Assembly (NCBI GenBank): GCA_026874595.1
Contig: CM049315.1
Span: forward strand, 67,155,916-67,219,915
Direction: 5' to 3'
Length of the DNA: 64,000 nt
Source of the DNA: Sipunculus nudus
Lineage: Eukaryota; Annelida; Sipuncula; Golfingiida; Sipunculidae
The notes under the pieces are model-generated. The model saw nothing but the letters and a program-made list of their open reading frames with translations, made no database searches and had not been told where the DNA came from. Of this stretch, positions 1-24,667 are shown piece by piece. The number at the start of each line of letters is the position of its first letter. Within the stretch, counting starts at the first letter, position 1. The translations under genes and the position numbers were made by a program.

Positions 1-11781
<11,781 letters not shown>

Positions 11782-13538
11782 TTTCTCAAGGAGCCATTGT
11801 GGATTGGGAATGGTGGAGACAAGTTTTGGTTATTCAGAAATATTGATGATCACAGATAACGGGTTGTGAGGAGTATGAAGAATGAATGGAAAACAGTGAG
11901 GATTACCAGAGAGAGTGAGGATCACAAAGTACAATAAGAAGGATCAAGGATTACAACAACATTGAGGATCATTATAGAGAAATATTGTTAATGAAAAATA
12001 TTATAAATTTGAGGAAAATGATTGGGAATTGTCTTGGTCCATGAAAGTGTGAAAGCTCACACATTAAAAATGACAGTTTCATGATATTGAAATACTAGTA
12101 AAAAAGCTTCTTTTCCTTCAAAATCTGATAATGGCCATTTTCTCCATTTTACTTGGTATTTCCAAATATAAGGCACATGTTTTTAATGTGCACTTAAAAC
12201 ATTTTTCATTAATAGGTTGTTTCCTATGACACCTGAGGTTGATGAGTATAACTCAAAGGATAAAATGCTTAGACACTGTAAAAACCATGAAAAAAATCAT
12301 TAAAGAAATGTAAACTGGTCCCTGGAAATTTACTGCTTTTGAATTATTGCACACACCCAGGGTATTATGATAATCATGGATAGAGTAAGGTCAGTTTGAA
12401 TATGAAAGAACTGATATGTGGTTAACAGTAAACTGATTACAGTGAGGCCAAGACCTGCATTTTTATAAGCAGTGTAAGACTTAATTTTATCTTATCTATA
12501 ATTAATAGCAAGGAAATGTAACATTAATAAACAATACAGTAATAAACAATACTGTGTTTTTTTCTCACATTTTTTATTCATTATTGGCAGTGCAGACCAT
12601 GGGTCATACACACAGTAGACATTGATTGGGTGTTGAACAACCTTTGGTGACAGAAAAGGCTGGTCATAGGGGATGACATTTAATGAAAGATTAATAAAAA
12701 TTGTGTATGTGCAGTAAAGTGACTGTAGTCATAATTTTGGCTTAAGGAATCTGTGAACCATTATGAACTCATACTTGTAATCATAGTACTTAAATCTACT
12801 GTAGAAATATGTCTTATAATGTTACTGCAGAACCTAGATCAGCCCTGAGATTAACTCCATGTTTTAATTTGTCACACTCTAAGTGTTTAACCTTCTGTGG
12901 AATATATTATTATAAATATTTATAAAAAATATTCTGTCTGAAAATATTAAACAGACAAGATTGTTTAAGAAGGTAAGACTTTTATATTAAAGTATTTTTT
13001 ATCATTTATACAATTAATAGAACTTATTGGTGGGAGAAGCCTATCAAGAGTAGTTAATTTTGCAATTAACAGATGGCGCCACGGGTAGAAATTATGGGAT
13101 AAGAGGCAGCATGAGGAGACAAATTCAGTCATTGGTGTTTTTACATAAGGACCAACCTGTGTAATTAACCTTTCAGATTCATTATGCATTGATTGGGTTA
13201 GCAATCCAAGTTTGGATAGAGTCTTGACTCAGGATTCACAGTTGAAATGACTGAAGTAATAATTAAAATTTATCGTTTTTTGGTGGTCCTGTAACATAAG
13301 AGGTGTATTAAACTTGTTTGTAAAACAAATCAGACTTATGTTAGGACCAAATGTTGAACAGCAGATATGTTGCCAGCTGGACTGCTTGTATCTTGTTTAT
13401 TCTCTGGTAAAAGTTTATTTTTAATAAATTGCTTTAAAAAAAAATTTGTTTTATTCATTTGAATTATTGTTGCATGGATGACCAATGGATTATCAGTTTA
13501 GATGAACATCCTCAAACCAGAATGATTCGGCTTTCATT
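11782..13538. other. RAD50 3' UTR and intergenic sequence
   Basis: AT-rich sequence after the RAD50 stop. Apart from candidate AATAAA signals I see no gene. Short open frames here show no recognisable protein. Confidence 0.7.
12526..12562 (+). promoter_or_regulatory. Candidate RAD50 polyadenylation signal
   Basis: Two AATAAA hexamers (12526-12531 and 12541-12546) lie about 750 bases after the RAD50 stop. They are followed by a TGTGTTTTTTT stretch typical of a downstream U/GU-rich element. Other AATAAA copies occur later (near 12690 and 13420), so the true cleavage site is uncertain. Confidence 0.4.
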
Positions 13539-14916
13539 TTTAGCTGATCATTTCTCTATATATTTCCTATGTAATACCAGAAATTAGGTCAGTATTGTGT
13601 AATATTTTGAAGTTATGGACCCAAATATAATGCAGTTTGTAAAAAATCAGGTAAGATATTTACTCAATTAGCATAAGAAATGTTGAATCTAGGGACTTTT
13701 TTCAGGGATATAACTTTATTTAATCAAGATTCAATTGTATACCCAAAATTAGATCTGAAGTTTTTTAAGTTATATGCATAAATATAAAATCAGTAGCTTA
13801 AAGTTTGGCCATGGCATGTTTTTTTTCCTGTAAGCACTATGGATTTAATTTTCATATCATGCAAACAAGGATTTCAGCTTCTTAATTCTAAAATTTGAAA
13901 GGAATTGGCCAAAAACTGTAACTAAAGTTTTATGAGACCATGTCAAACTTACACCTAGCCTATACTGAAGCCCCTCTTTAATTACCATTGTTGACCTCTC
14001 ACTCTCAGGCAATATAATTAAACTGGGCCAGCCCAGCCACAGCTGGTCACAGTTGTGGAACCCCCCTCCTCTAGTAGTAGTTTTGGCCAACAACATAACA
14101 ATAAATGTTATTAGTTAACAATAACAACTTTAAGAAAAATTTATCGAAAATGATTTTTATAGTTCATGAAATTAACAGGGAATTACTTTGCAATTACTGA
14201 CATTGTGTGGTTCTTGTATGGATGGCCCCAAATGTATTCCAATTAATGACACCATGTTGTAACCTTTGGATATTTTTCATTTCAATTTTAATAATAAAAA
14301 ATAAAAATAAAATTGTTCTTTACTATTAGGTAGTATATGAAGCAAATTAATGATAGACAATGATGCTGTTTATTATATTAAATTAATCTAAATTTCCAGG
14401 TTTTTTCTAAGTGTTTCAGTTTATTAATTTAAAATTAAAATAAAATATGTAAAAAATTTAAAATATTCCTCAGACAAGTACTCATTAAAGATGTCAATAT
14501 TTTTTACTAATGACCTTAAGACCCATGGCTGTATCAGCCGTCACATGATACTATGTTAATAAACATAGCTGAGATTACCCTCCACAATTCTTTTGACTGA
14601 AACTGAATAAATACTCGTGAGATGAAATTTACATGATAAAACTGACAAAATGGTGTATACTTGCAGCATCATGCCAAGTCAAAACTTGATTGACAGTAGC
14701 ACTCCATTTCCAAATGTACACAATATAATGACATCAATCCTCTTCCCTATATCCCGGGATTTTATCAAAACTTGCATAACTTGAGTTAAACACCATCATC
14801 TCATAATACAGCTTATATTGCCACACAGAACTAGCATTTGTCTACCCCCGCTTCCAATTCATATTTTGTGATGAAATATAACAACAGAGTGCTGTGACCC
14901 ATGGGACCCTTGTTTC
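13539..14916 (+). mobile_element. Hairpin-ended repeat family, plus-oriented copy A
   Basis: The left end is TTTTTAGCTgatc, a degraded form of the family end. The right end is GACCCATGGGACCCTTGTT. Its internal sequence (accession of bases near 13575-13860 and 14640-14910) is the reverse complement of parts of 16038-18378 and 39890-40200. It has no coding capacity. Confidence 0.75.
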
Positions 14917-16037
14917 CAGTTGTCCAGTTACTTTATCCATTACTGATTATTTGTTGTATGACTCATTTGATGTTGAAGTTTTAAAGAGAAGACATTGTAG
15001 ATGAGTTTTTATATTTGCTATATCCTTGCTTTGTTTGATTTTTCACTTAAGATCTTCATCTTGAACAGGTTTCAGAATGCACATACCAGATCAGTCCCTA
15101 TGACATAGATTGGATTTTGGCATAATTAAAATCTGAATTCAAACTTTATTATTCCTGGATAGAAAGCCATTGTTTACCAATTTTCCTGTCGTGTAAAATT
15201 CACTCAAATAAAGCTGGTACTTTGAAGAACCAATCACTGAGAGCAACCAGCCACAAAAGCAACTTTAGCAGCATTTACACTTTACATGTAACTTAATGCA
15301 ATTTCCATTGCGGTTCTCGGATTACAAAACCAGAGATACCATAGTGATGGATGTAATGACATGAATTTATGAGGTTAATGGATTTTGACTCAAATTTCTT
15401 AGCTGAACCATCAAGTAAATTTTGCAACTGTTTGTCTCAGACATGTAGTCATCCGGGTGCTGTTTAAAGCTTTTATGAGTTTATATGTTAATGATCAGAA
15501 CCTGGGAACCTTTGAAATTAAACACCACCTTCTTATGTTACTGTTGTCATTACCATTGTGATATATAATCACCTCAACTCAAGGTATCTTTGATATAAGA
15601 CACCAGTTCTTAATCAACAAGTAGCAGCTGAGACAAGGAGGGTTCAAGCAAGTGCTTCCCCCTGCTGACACAATTGTACACTAGAATATCTTTTGTCACT
15701 CACTCGAGTACTAAAGTTAAAACGGGATTAGTATTTAGAAGTAGTCTTACTGAAGAATAGTTTGTGAGTCAAAAGCCTGATAATGCATCATTTAAAACGT
15801 ATGTAACTGAAAATAAAAAATAAATGGTATTGCTGCTGACAGATCTACAGCCTGTCATCCACAAACAGGGACACCGCCAGCTGTAAAGCAGATTTGTCCA
15901 ACATGGAAAATATCGTTTAGAAATTCAAACGCATAAGGTGTTCCAATATCACATTTATTGTCACAAATTTGGCTGACCAAAGATGGCCAAGCATATGTAC
16001 TTTGTATTAAAGATTTGATCTCTGGGATGCCGGAAAG
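14917..16037. other. Spacer between inverted repeat-family copies
   Basis: About 1.1 kb of apparently unique sequence separates copies A and B. I see no gene, RNA or repeat in it. Confidence 0.6.
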
Positions 16038-18378
16038 AACAAGGGACCCATGGGTAACGGCCCTCAGCTGTTATATATAATCACAAAATACGATTTAGAA
16101 GAGGGGATAGAGAAATTGCTAGTTTTGTGTGGTAATATAAGCTGTATTATGAGATGATGGCGTTTAACTCAAGTTATGTAAGATTTGAATAAAAGCCTGT
16201 GATACAGAGAAAAGGATTGGTGTCATTTATATTATTGTATCCGCCAAAACAGAGTTTTGCGGATACTATGTTTTCAGTCAGACGCCGCCGCCGCTTAGGT
16301 TTCCGGAGAACTCCTCCGTAACCACTGGGCGGATTTTTTTTTTTTAATTCGGGATTATGATTGAGTCACATGTGAACTGCTGCACCCTCATATTTGGTTG
16401 ACCTCTGACCTTTCCTCTCTGCCCAGCGTCATTTGTGCGTAAGTTTTCACACATAAACCCACATATCTCAGGAACCGTTTGACCGTTCAGGCTATAAATT
16501 ATGCACAAATGTAGCCCTTGAAGAACTGTATAGCATACACTACAAATGGTGGCGCCACCTGCAACCATTTTTGCACAGCTTCCATCTGTTCATCTTCCTT
16601 GGGATAAAATCACTCATATCTCTGCATTGGTTGGACTTATCCACCTGAAATTTTGCATGTGTATACATCCTGGACAGCTTTCTTGATTTTATAATAGGTG
16701 GCGCCACCTACATTCACGTTTACGCTGCAGACATTCAGGCTTATATCTCGGGACTGGTTCAACATATCCCCCTAAAAGTTTGCATATGTATAGATCTCAC
16801 ATAGCTTTTAATCATACACAAAATTGGTGGCGCCACCTGCCACCATTTTTGCACAGCGTCCTTCTGTTTGTCTGCTGTGGGATAAATTAACTCATATACA
16901 AGTAGTGGTTTGACTTATCTTACTCAAATTTTGCATTTGTATAGAATTTAGACAGCTTTCTTGATTTTGTGGTAGGTGGCGCAACCTACATACACATTTC
17001 GGCTGCAGACATCCATGCTAATATGCAACACACCTCACTCTATTTCCCCTTACATTTGGAAATGGGGCGCTTTTGTCACACAAGTTTTGACTTGACCTGG
17101 TGCTGCAAGTATATACACCATTTTGTCAGTTTTATCAGGCATTTATTTCATGAGTATTTATTTAGTTTCAGTCAAACAAAATTGTTGAGAATCCAGTATA
17201 TAAATTTCACAAGTTTAAATAATGATCATAGGTACCTGGTTTTATGGCTTTAATTTATATTTTAAAAATAGTACTAGTACGTTGACTTTTGAAAACATTC
17301 ACATCAATCTACACACTAAACATAGCTTGTCTTATGACAATTATTAACATTATAGACATCATAATGAGAACTTGTCAAGATATGTTTTTTATCACATTTG
17401 AATATTTTTATTGTTTTAATACATTTATGAGAAACAAAATAAAAAAATCTCAGCTATGAATTATTTGCATAGTTTTATGTGGAAGCTGGTACAGCCATGA
17501 GTCTTTATGTCATTAGTCTTAGCTATGAAACTAATACAAGTGTAAAAAAGTAACCCAAAAATTATACAAGGAGCAAACTGGAGATAGGCATGTTTAATTT
17601 TTTTAACTGGAATAAAGGAATCAGTAATATACATTCAATTTTTTACATTGTATCATGTGACAGCTAATACAGCGTTAATGTCATTCGTCAAACATATTTT
17701 ATGAGTACTTGTCTGAGTAACAATTTCAGAATTTAGAAGCGGAAATCCTTACGTGTGCATGATATGAAAATTAAATCAACAGTGCTTACAGGAAAAAAAT
17801 AGTGCCATGGCCAAAGTTTAAGGTACTAATTTTATATTTATGCTTATAAATTTAAAAATTTGCAAACTTCAGATCTAATTTTGGATATTCAATTGAAATT
17901 TGATTTAAATAAAGTTATATCCCTGATAAAGGTCTCTAGCTTCAACATTTCTCATGTAAAGTTAGAAAATATCTTTCCTGATTTTCTACAAACTGCATTA
18001 TTTTCGGAACCATAACTTCAAGAAATTACACAATACTGACCTAATTTCTAGTATTTATATAAGAGATATAAAAAGGAATGTTTTTTATTTAAATTGATAA
18101 AAAATGTGGTTTTGATATAAGGTAGTATTGAAGTGTGACAAAGGGTTTTTAATGGGAAATTGATGATTTTCCTTAATATTTCGAAGGAATGGAGACGTAG
18201 TGACCCAAATTTCGGTATGGTCAGAGATTTTTCGGACATTTACCTGTATGCCATATTTCGGATTCGTAGGTCTAACAATTTAAAAAAGGCACCAGTTCAT
18301 CGGACGGACGGGCAGGAAGCCGACGGACAAAGGACCATCGCTATAGCTCAGTTGACTTAAAGTCAGCTGAGCTAAAAA
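16038..18378 (-). mobile_element. Hairpin-ended repeat family, minus-oriented copy B
   Basis: It begins AACAAGGGACCCATGGGT and ends GTCAGCTGAGCTAAAAA, the reverse of the 3964-6377 element. Bases 16080-16238 and 17051-18060 are inverted counterparts of copy A, so A and B form a large imperfect inverted repeat. An 811-bp insert (16240-17050) is nested in it. Confidence 0.78.
16238..17052. mobile_element. 811-bp nested insert flanked by TA
   Basis: Copy A preserves the empty site, so the edges can be read by comparison: TA | TCCGCCAAAACAG ... TATTTCCCCT | TA. The left end forms a hairpin (TATCCGC with GCGGATA). The interior carries GGTGGCGCCACC palindromes and text shared with the 280-bp repeats of the 3964-6377 element, so this is a separate family also present there. 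I see no reading frame or clear terminal inverted repeat. Confidence 0.7.
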
Positions 18379-18384
18379 CCCTGC

Positions 18385-18835
18385 TGGACCAGGAACAACT
18401 AGAGCTGCTTTTATCTGCCAACAAGGGACTGCCTGAACTGGTTCAACATGGACAATACCATTAGTGATAATCTGAGCTGGTTCATCTGTCTTGCTAGGGA
18501 CAACCTACTCAACTTAATTAGACATTAAGCTTCGCTCTTGACGAAATATACGAGTCATTCAGCATTGTTGAAGTGGAGACCTGGTTCAACATGATCTGGT
18601 CAATCTTTTGGATAACTGAAGCAGGTCCGTCTGTTGGACCAGGAATAACCCGAGCTGGTTCATGTTGGCCATGGGATAACCCGAGTTGGTTCATGTTGGC
18701 CAAGGGATAACCCGAGCTGGTTCATGTTGGACAAGGGTTAATCCAAGCTGGTTTCATGTTGGACAAGGGATAACCTTAGTTCAACATAAACTGGTTTATT
18801 TGTGTACCAGGGATAACCTGAACTGGAACATCTAT
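18385..18835. repeat. Degenerate 32-bp minisatellite
   Basis: Four or five clear units of GATAACCCGAGCTGGTTCAT followed by GTTGGCCAAGGG lie at about 18645-18785. Diverged copies of the same words extend on both sides. Confidence 0.85.
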
Positions 18836-19368
18836 TAAATTAGTGGAAAACACCAAATACAAGACAATTTATTATATCAGATTTAATAGAAGACAGATCC
18901 TCCACCAAAAACAGGATAAATGTGCTGGAACCACGGAATAAAGATCTGGTCTTCGTCCGCCAGGCTGTATACCGGTAGCCTTCACACTGTCACGAATCTC
19001 AGCACGGATCATCCATGACGGGCTGCTGAGGACTATCCCAGGTGATCATCCATTAATCCCTAGTGACACAATGAGAGTCCGTGGCTTTGTCCGTCGTTAT
19101 CCCTCATGATCTTTGGTAACTAGTCTTCGTCTTTCAAGCTCTATGGTCAAAACTTCCGTGGTGTGGACAGACCGTAAGGTTTACGTCAATGGCCGTAACG
19201 TCCCTGCTACTTCCGTACATTCGTACGTCGTTGGATGGTGTCTTTCCTCGTTGATCGTCAGCGCCGGAGTACAAACGTGCCGTTTGCAACACGACCAGTC
19301 ATGTTTGGTCCATCGTGAGAATCCCTAGCAGGTCCTTAGATCAGACCGCCCCAAACCGTGAGAGCCCG
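18836..19368. other. Intergenic sequence without recognised gene
   Basis: Moderate-GC sequence between two minisatellites. A 71-codon open frame at 19113-19328 has no recognisable protein character. Confidence 0.6.
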
Positions 19369-19641
19369 TAACCCCTCACCAGTCACCCCTATGTGGTTGG
19401 TGGCTGACCGTAGTGGTAATCCGTACCCCCTCACCCATCACCCCTATGTCGTTCATGGCTGAACGTAGTGGTAATCCGTACCCCCTCGCCCATCACCCCT
19501 ATGTGGTTCATGGCTGACCGTAGTGGTAATCTGTACCCCCTCGCCCATCACCCCTATGTGGTTCGTGGCTGACCGTAGTGGTTATCCGTACCCCCTCGCC
19601 AATCACCCCTATGTGGTTCATGGCTGACCGTAGTAATCCCT
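19369..19641. repeat. 55-bp minisatellite, five units
   Basis: Five head-to-tail units beginning TACCCCCTCGCCCATCACCC and ending in GTAGTGGTAATCCG, with a few substitutions each. Confidence 0.95.
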
Positions 19642-19968
19642 CATTCCCTGAACTGGTCGCTGTGGAACCGTATCAGTCTGGTAGATTACAGGTAATAATG
19701 AGAGCATGATTTGATAAACACGTCCTGGTGTCGTCAATTACTGAATGACACACCCATGGTCTGGTAAATTACAGGTTCGTGGACCACGAATTAAAGAAAT
19801 TTCCTTGTCTCGTATTTACAGTACTGGTCTTGGGTTGGATATTGGACGATGTACTGCAGATCACGTTCCTGTCTTATATATTACACGACGTTGAACAATG
19901 GAGCAGAAGACATTCTTGTGTTTAAAATTAGTGTGTGCTGGATCCTGGATTGTAGAACAAATGACTTG

Positions 19969-21712
19969 GTCCAGTATATTTCATGTGTTGTCCATGGATC
20001 GGGGAACTTGTTCCTGGCCCTGTTTATATTCTGTGTCAAGGTGTGGGACATTGGTCCAGTATGTTTCACGTGTTGTCCATGGATCAGGGAGCTTGTTCCT
20101 GGCCCTGTTTATATTCTGTGTCAAGGTGTGGGACATTGGTCCAGTATGTTTCACGTGTTGTCCATGGATCAGGGAGCTTGTTTCTGGTCCTGTATATTTT
20201 CTGTGTCAAGGTTGGGGACCTTGGTCCAGTATGTTTCACGTGTTGTCCGTGGATCAGGGATCTTGTTCCTGGTCCTGTATATTATCTGTGTAAAGGTGTG
20301 GGACCTTGGTCCAGTATGTTTCACTTGTTGTCCGTGGATCGGGGAACTTGTTCCTGGTCCTGTATATTATTTGTGTAAAGGTGTGGGACCTTGGTCCAGT
20401 ACGTTTCACGTGTTGTCCGTGGATCGGGGATCTTGTTCCTGGTCCTGTATATTATCTGTGTCAAGGTGTGGGACATTGGTCCAGTATGTTTCACGAGTTG
20501 TCCATGGATCGGGGAACTTGTTCCTGGCCCTGTTTATATTCTGTGTCAAGGTGTGGGACATTGATCCAGTATGTTTCACGTGTTGTCCATGGATCAGGGA
20601 GCTTGTTTCTGGTCCTGTATATTTTCTGTGTCAAGGTTGGGGACCTTGGTCCAGTATGTTTCACTTGTTGTCCGTGGATCGGGGATCTTGTTCCTGGTCC
20701 TGTATATTATCTGTGTCAAGGTATGGGACATTGGTCCAGTATGTTTCATGAGTTGTCCATGGATCGGGGAACTTGTTCCTGGCCCTGTTTATATTCTGTG
20801 TCAAGGTGTGGGCCATTGGTCCAGTATGTTTCACGTGTTGTCCATGGATCAGGGAGCTTGTTTCTGGTCCTGTATATTTTCTGTGTCAAGGTGTGGGACC
20901 TTGGTCCAGTATGTTTCACTTGTTGTCCGTGGATCGGGGATCTTGTTCCTGGTCCTGTATATTATCTGTGTAAAGGTGTGGGACCTTGGTCCAGTACGTT
21001 TCACGTGTTGTCCGTGGATCGTGGAACAGGTTCCTGGTCCTGTATATTATCTGTGTAAAGGTGTGGGACCTTGGTCCAGTACGTATCACGTGTTGTCCGT
21101 GGATCGGGGATCTTGTTCCTGGTCCTGTATATTATCTGTGTCAAGGTGTGGGACATTGGTCCAGTATGTTTCACGAGTTGTCCATGGATCGGGGAACTTG
21201 TTCCTGGCCCTGTTTATATTCTGTGTCAAGGTGTGGGACATTGGTCCAGTATGTTTCACGTGTTGTCCATGGATCAGGGAGCTTGTTTCTGGTCCTGTAT
21301 ATTTTCTGTGTCAAGGTTGGGGACCTTGGTCCCGTATGTTTCAATTGTTGTCCGTGGATCGGGGATCTTGTTCCTGGTCCTGTATATTATCTGTGTCAAG
21401 GTGTGGGACATTGGTCCAGTATGTTTCACGTGTTGTCCATGGATCAGGGAGCTTGTTTCTGGTCCTGTATATTTTCTGTGTCAAGGTTGGGGACATTGGT
21501 CCAGTATGTTTCACGTGTTGTCCATGGATCAGGGAGCTTGTTTCTGGTCCTGTATATTATCTGTGTCAAGGTATGGGACATTGGTCCAGTATGTTTTTCA
21601 TGAGTTGTCCATGGATCGGGGAACTTGTTCCTGGCCCTGTTTATATTCTGTGTCAAGGTGTGGGACATTGGTCCAGTATGTTTCACGTGTTGTCCATGGA
21701 TCGGGAACTTGT
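19969..21712. repeat. 85-bp satellite, about 20 units
   Basis: Units start GGTCCAGTATGTTTCACGTG and end GGTGTGGGACATT. At least three subtypes (TTTATATTCTGTGTC, TATATTTTCTGTGTC and TATATTATCTGTGTA) alternate in a higher-order order. Since 85 is 1 modulo 3 and the unit lacks stops on +, all three plus frames stay open for hundreds of codons, giving apparent proteins up to 388 residues. No start context, intron or recognised domain supports a gene. Confidence 0.95.
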
Positions 21713-22540
21713 GTCAAGTGTCTGGTCTGGACCATAGTTTTGAGAGAGCTCGTCCCTGGCCTTGTAGATCAATATCTGACCCCACAATGCACCGAGGCTT
21801 TTAAATACACCAGCGGCGTAGGTATAAATGAAGTGAAGAAGACAAGGTAGTCAAGTGTTGGATTTAATTGTTTCAAGAAAAATTACATTAACATGGGTGT
21901 TTCTGTGGTAAGGACTTCACGGAATAAGTTATATTTTGTAAGCATGTGCAAGTGAAATGTAAACGGAAGGGTGCTTCCTTGAAATGTAAAAAATTTTGAT
22001 TTTGAAGTTTGACAGTTGAGTCCCGCCCGGCCGTCTCCTAGTGCCCAAACAGAAAAGGTTCGTTTAGGGTAGAAACGACATCTGGCGGAAGGATGGTTCC
22101 TTGGCGTACACACCCGAAACAAAGCTCGAAAAAGCTCGAAACTCGAAACAAAGATCTTCCTGATAGGCACTGTGGGAAGGCCAGAATTACTGATCTCTAC
22201 TGTCAAACCTTGATATCATTGAAACATCTTCTTTTAATTTTTCACATGCGTAGGTTTACATAATATTATTTATTCCGTAAATTCCTCACCACAAAACATC
22301 CCTGCTTATGTTATTTGCCTTGAAATACTTCTTATCCAACATATTTGAACGGACTACATTATTCTCTTCACTACATTTTTACCAACGCCGCAAGTTGCAT
22401 TGTAGTAAGGATTAAATCTGGGATTGGAGAAAAAATTGCATGCCCTGAAGTATATTATTACATAATTATTTAAACATGCTGAAAAACACTGTCTTACGAA
22501 AGCGTATAGCTGCCACCCGGTATAAAGAAACAAATTATTT
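21713..22540. other. Intergenic, nothing recognised
   Basis: No gene, RNA or clear repeat is visible. A 107-codon minus frame at 21883-22206 has no recognisable content. Confidence 0.6.
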
Positions 22541-22644
22541 ATCTCGTCATTACGACATAATATCTCGTACGTATGACTTACTATCTCGTACGTACGACAT
22601 ATTATCTCGTACGTACGACATAATATCTCGTACGTACGACATAA
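22541..22644. repeat. 21-bp palindromic minisatellite
   Basis: Five units of about 21 bp of the form ATCTCGTACGTACGACATA. The self-complementary CGTACGTACG centre makes each unit a small hairpin. Confidence 0.9.
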
Positions 22645-23339
22645 TTAGTCTTATGGTCTGATTCACAGACTACACAGCCGGCCAACTGATATATGTACAA
22701 ACAAAATACATATATAAGTTAAAAAATGTATCAACATCTCCTCCTGCTTGTAAACCGCTGGTACACCGGAAAAAGTGGATAAGATTTTCACTTGATTATA
22801 TATATATATATATATGCCACCCGACTAATTATTGTTTTGTGTGTCTAGATTTCTGAAATACTTCAAAGAAGCGAAATGTAACAAATCGTTGTCTGACATT
22901 CACATACTGTGTACAGAAATCTTTTATTGTTAAAAGGTAATTAATTTCCGTGCGAATGATTAGTTATTGATTTTTTAATTGAAAAAGGCATGGAATTATA
23001 ACTAATATTTGGAGAAGAAATGGGTTCTGAAAAGTGGGACAGTTACCATATATAGTCTGATTTTTAGTTTATATGTTGTGCGCCATCTTCAGATCTGACC
23101 CATATTAAGATGGGTCAATCTGACCCAACATCCCACATCGGATATTGGGTCGCCCATCTTAAGATAGGTCAGGCCCAATAACCGATTTTAAGGTGGATCA
23201 GACCTATTTACCAATCCCCATTGTCTGGGAATCAGATTTTGAAATGGCGAGATATATGGCTCAGACCATATAACCGATATCGGCTCTTGGTTCAGACCCA
23301 TCGTAAGATGGGTCAGGCCCATTTACCGCTCAGCTGAAT
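22645..23339. other. Intergenic with TA run and GGGTC/GACCC palindromes
   Basis: A short (TA)n run lies at about 22797-22816. From 23090 to 23335 the words TGGGTC and GACCCA recur in inverted pairs, for example around CCCATCTTAAGATAGG. No gene is seen. Confidence 0.7.
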
Positions 23340-24124
23340 TGGTCTATAAGGAAATGTTTATGAGCTTTTTCAAAATATGGTTCCTGTGATAGTTTGAAAC
23401 CACCTGTCTCCCAAACTGGAGTTATCATACAAAAACTTATTTGTGAAAGGATGAGCCCTGTGACCTAGTTACCCAAAAATCAGGAGGAAATTTCCCCTAT
23501 TGGCAAGTGCGCCACATGACAGAAGGCTTGTGATGAAAATGGCTTAAAATGCATCCACAATCTTTCTGAAGTAGTGGGTCCTGTGCCCTTGACCTTTGAT
23601 CACATGACCCCAATGTGAAAAGGTTTTTACATTACTGGTAGGTCATATATATAAGTCAAGATTGAAACCAATATATCAATCCAAAATGGAGTTAGCCTAT
23701 ATCTCCGGAAACAAATATGTGGACAGATGGCCCCTGTGACCTTGACACCCCGAAATCGATCAGGTTCTTCCCCCCCCCCCCCCCCCCAAAAAAAAAATAA
23801 AATCCAGATGGCGCTAACAGTTTTCGGGAACTGACAAAACTAGTCATAGTCAATATTCAAGGCCAGATTCATGCCAATGAATGCATAAATTTTCAAGATG
23901 CTAGAAGTTTTGTATCAAATATTTAATTATTCTGGGGGGTACTTACCAGTCCCATAGCTCGAAGGATATAGGTCTCAAATTTCAGGTTGGCCATATTTTT
24001 TATTAACCTACAGTCACAAGTTTCTAGGGTTAGTGGTTACGATTTGTGCCCTGCTAACGGACGGACGACGGACAAAGCGCTATTCTTATACCTCAGCTAA
24101 TTTTCATTAAGTTGAGCTAAAAAT
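23340..24124 (-). mobile_element. Truncated copy of the hairpin-ended repeat family
   Basis: The right end CTCAGCTAATTTTCATTAAG followed by TTGAGCTAAAAAT matches the family terminus in minus orientation. Bases near 23880-24060 are the reverse complement of the 339-bp core seen at 4080-4260. The left edge is not defined. A C/A homopolymer run lies at about 23770-23798. Confidence 0.65.
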
Positions 24125-24667
24125 GAATACAAGGTATAAATTCATTAACGGTTTTACTTTCGACCCATAAACTACTTTTTACATATAATAAAAATTCTTA
24201 ATATTTGAATATAAATTAAACAACGAAAAAAATAACACGCTAGTCTGGGACAGATTACTTTCAAGTAGATATATGGATAGATAGAATTTTTCATTTGATC
24301 CGGGGGGGGGGGGGGGGTACAAATTAATTACCGCAGTCTATCAAAGCTGTATAGGTGATTATCGGTAGATCAGGGAACCGGTAAAATTTACAATCGGTAT
24401 AATACGGGGTTCATACAGGAGCATTTATTTCATCTTCTATTTTCTTCTTTTTTTTTTATTCAATGCTATATTTATGCATCGGTGGATCATTGGGTCTGAC
24501 CCAATTGATATGACTGGCAGAAAACGATTTCATATATTTCGCTTCCTTTAAATATTTCAAAAACCTATTCACAAAAAAAAAATCGGATAGCATTAAAATA
24601 TAAAGTATAAATAAATAAATTTATGTATATACAAATAAATGATATTTGTGTGTGTTCCAACGGTTTC
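24125..24667. other. Intergenic with poly-G run
   Basis: AT-rich sequence with a run of about 17 G at 24301-24317 and a TTGGGTCTGACCCAA palindrome near 24508. No gene is seen. Confidence 0.7.

Noticed and set aside
20571..21737. 388-codon open frame resembling a Cys/Trp-rich secreted protein
   Set aside because: It is the 85-bp satellite read through. The other two plus frames are equally open, and codon content follows the repeat rather than any protein family.
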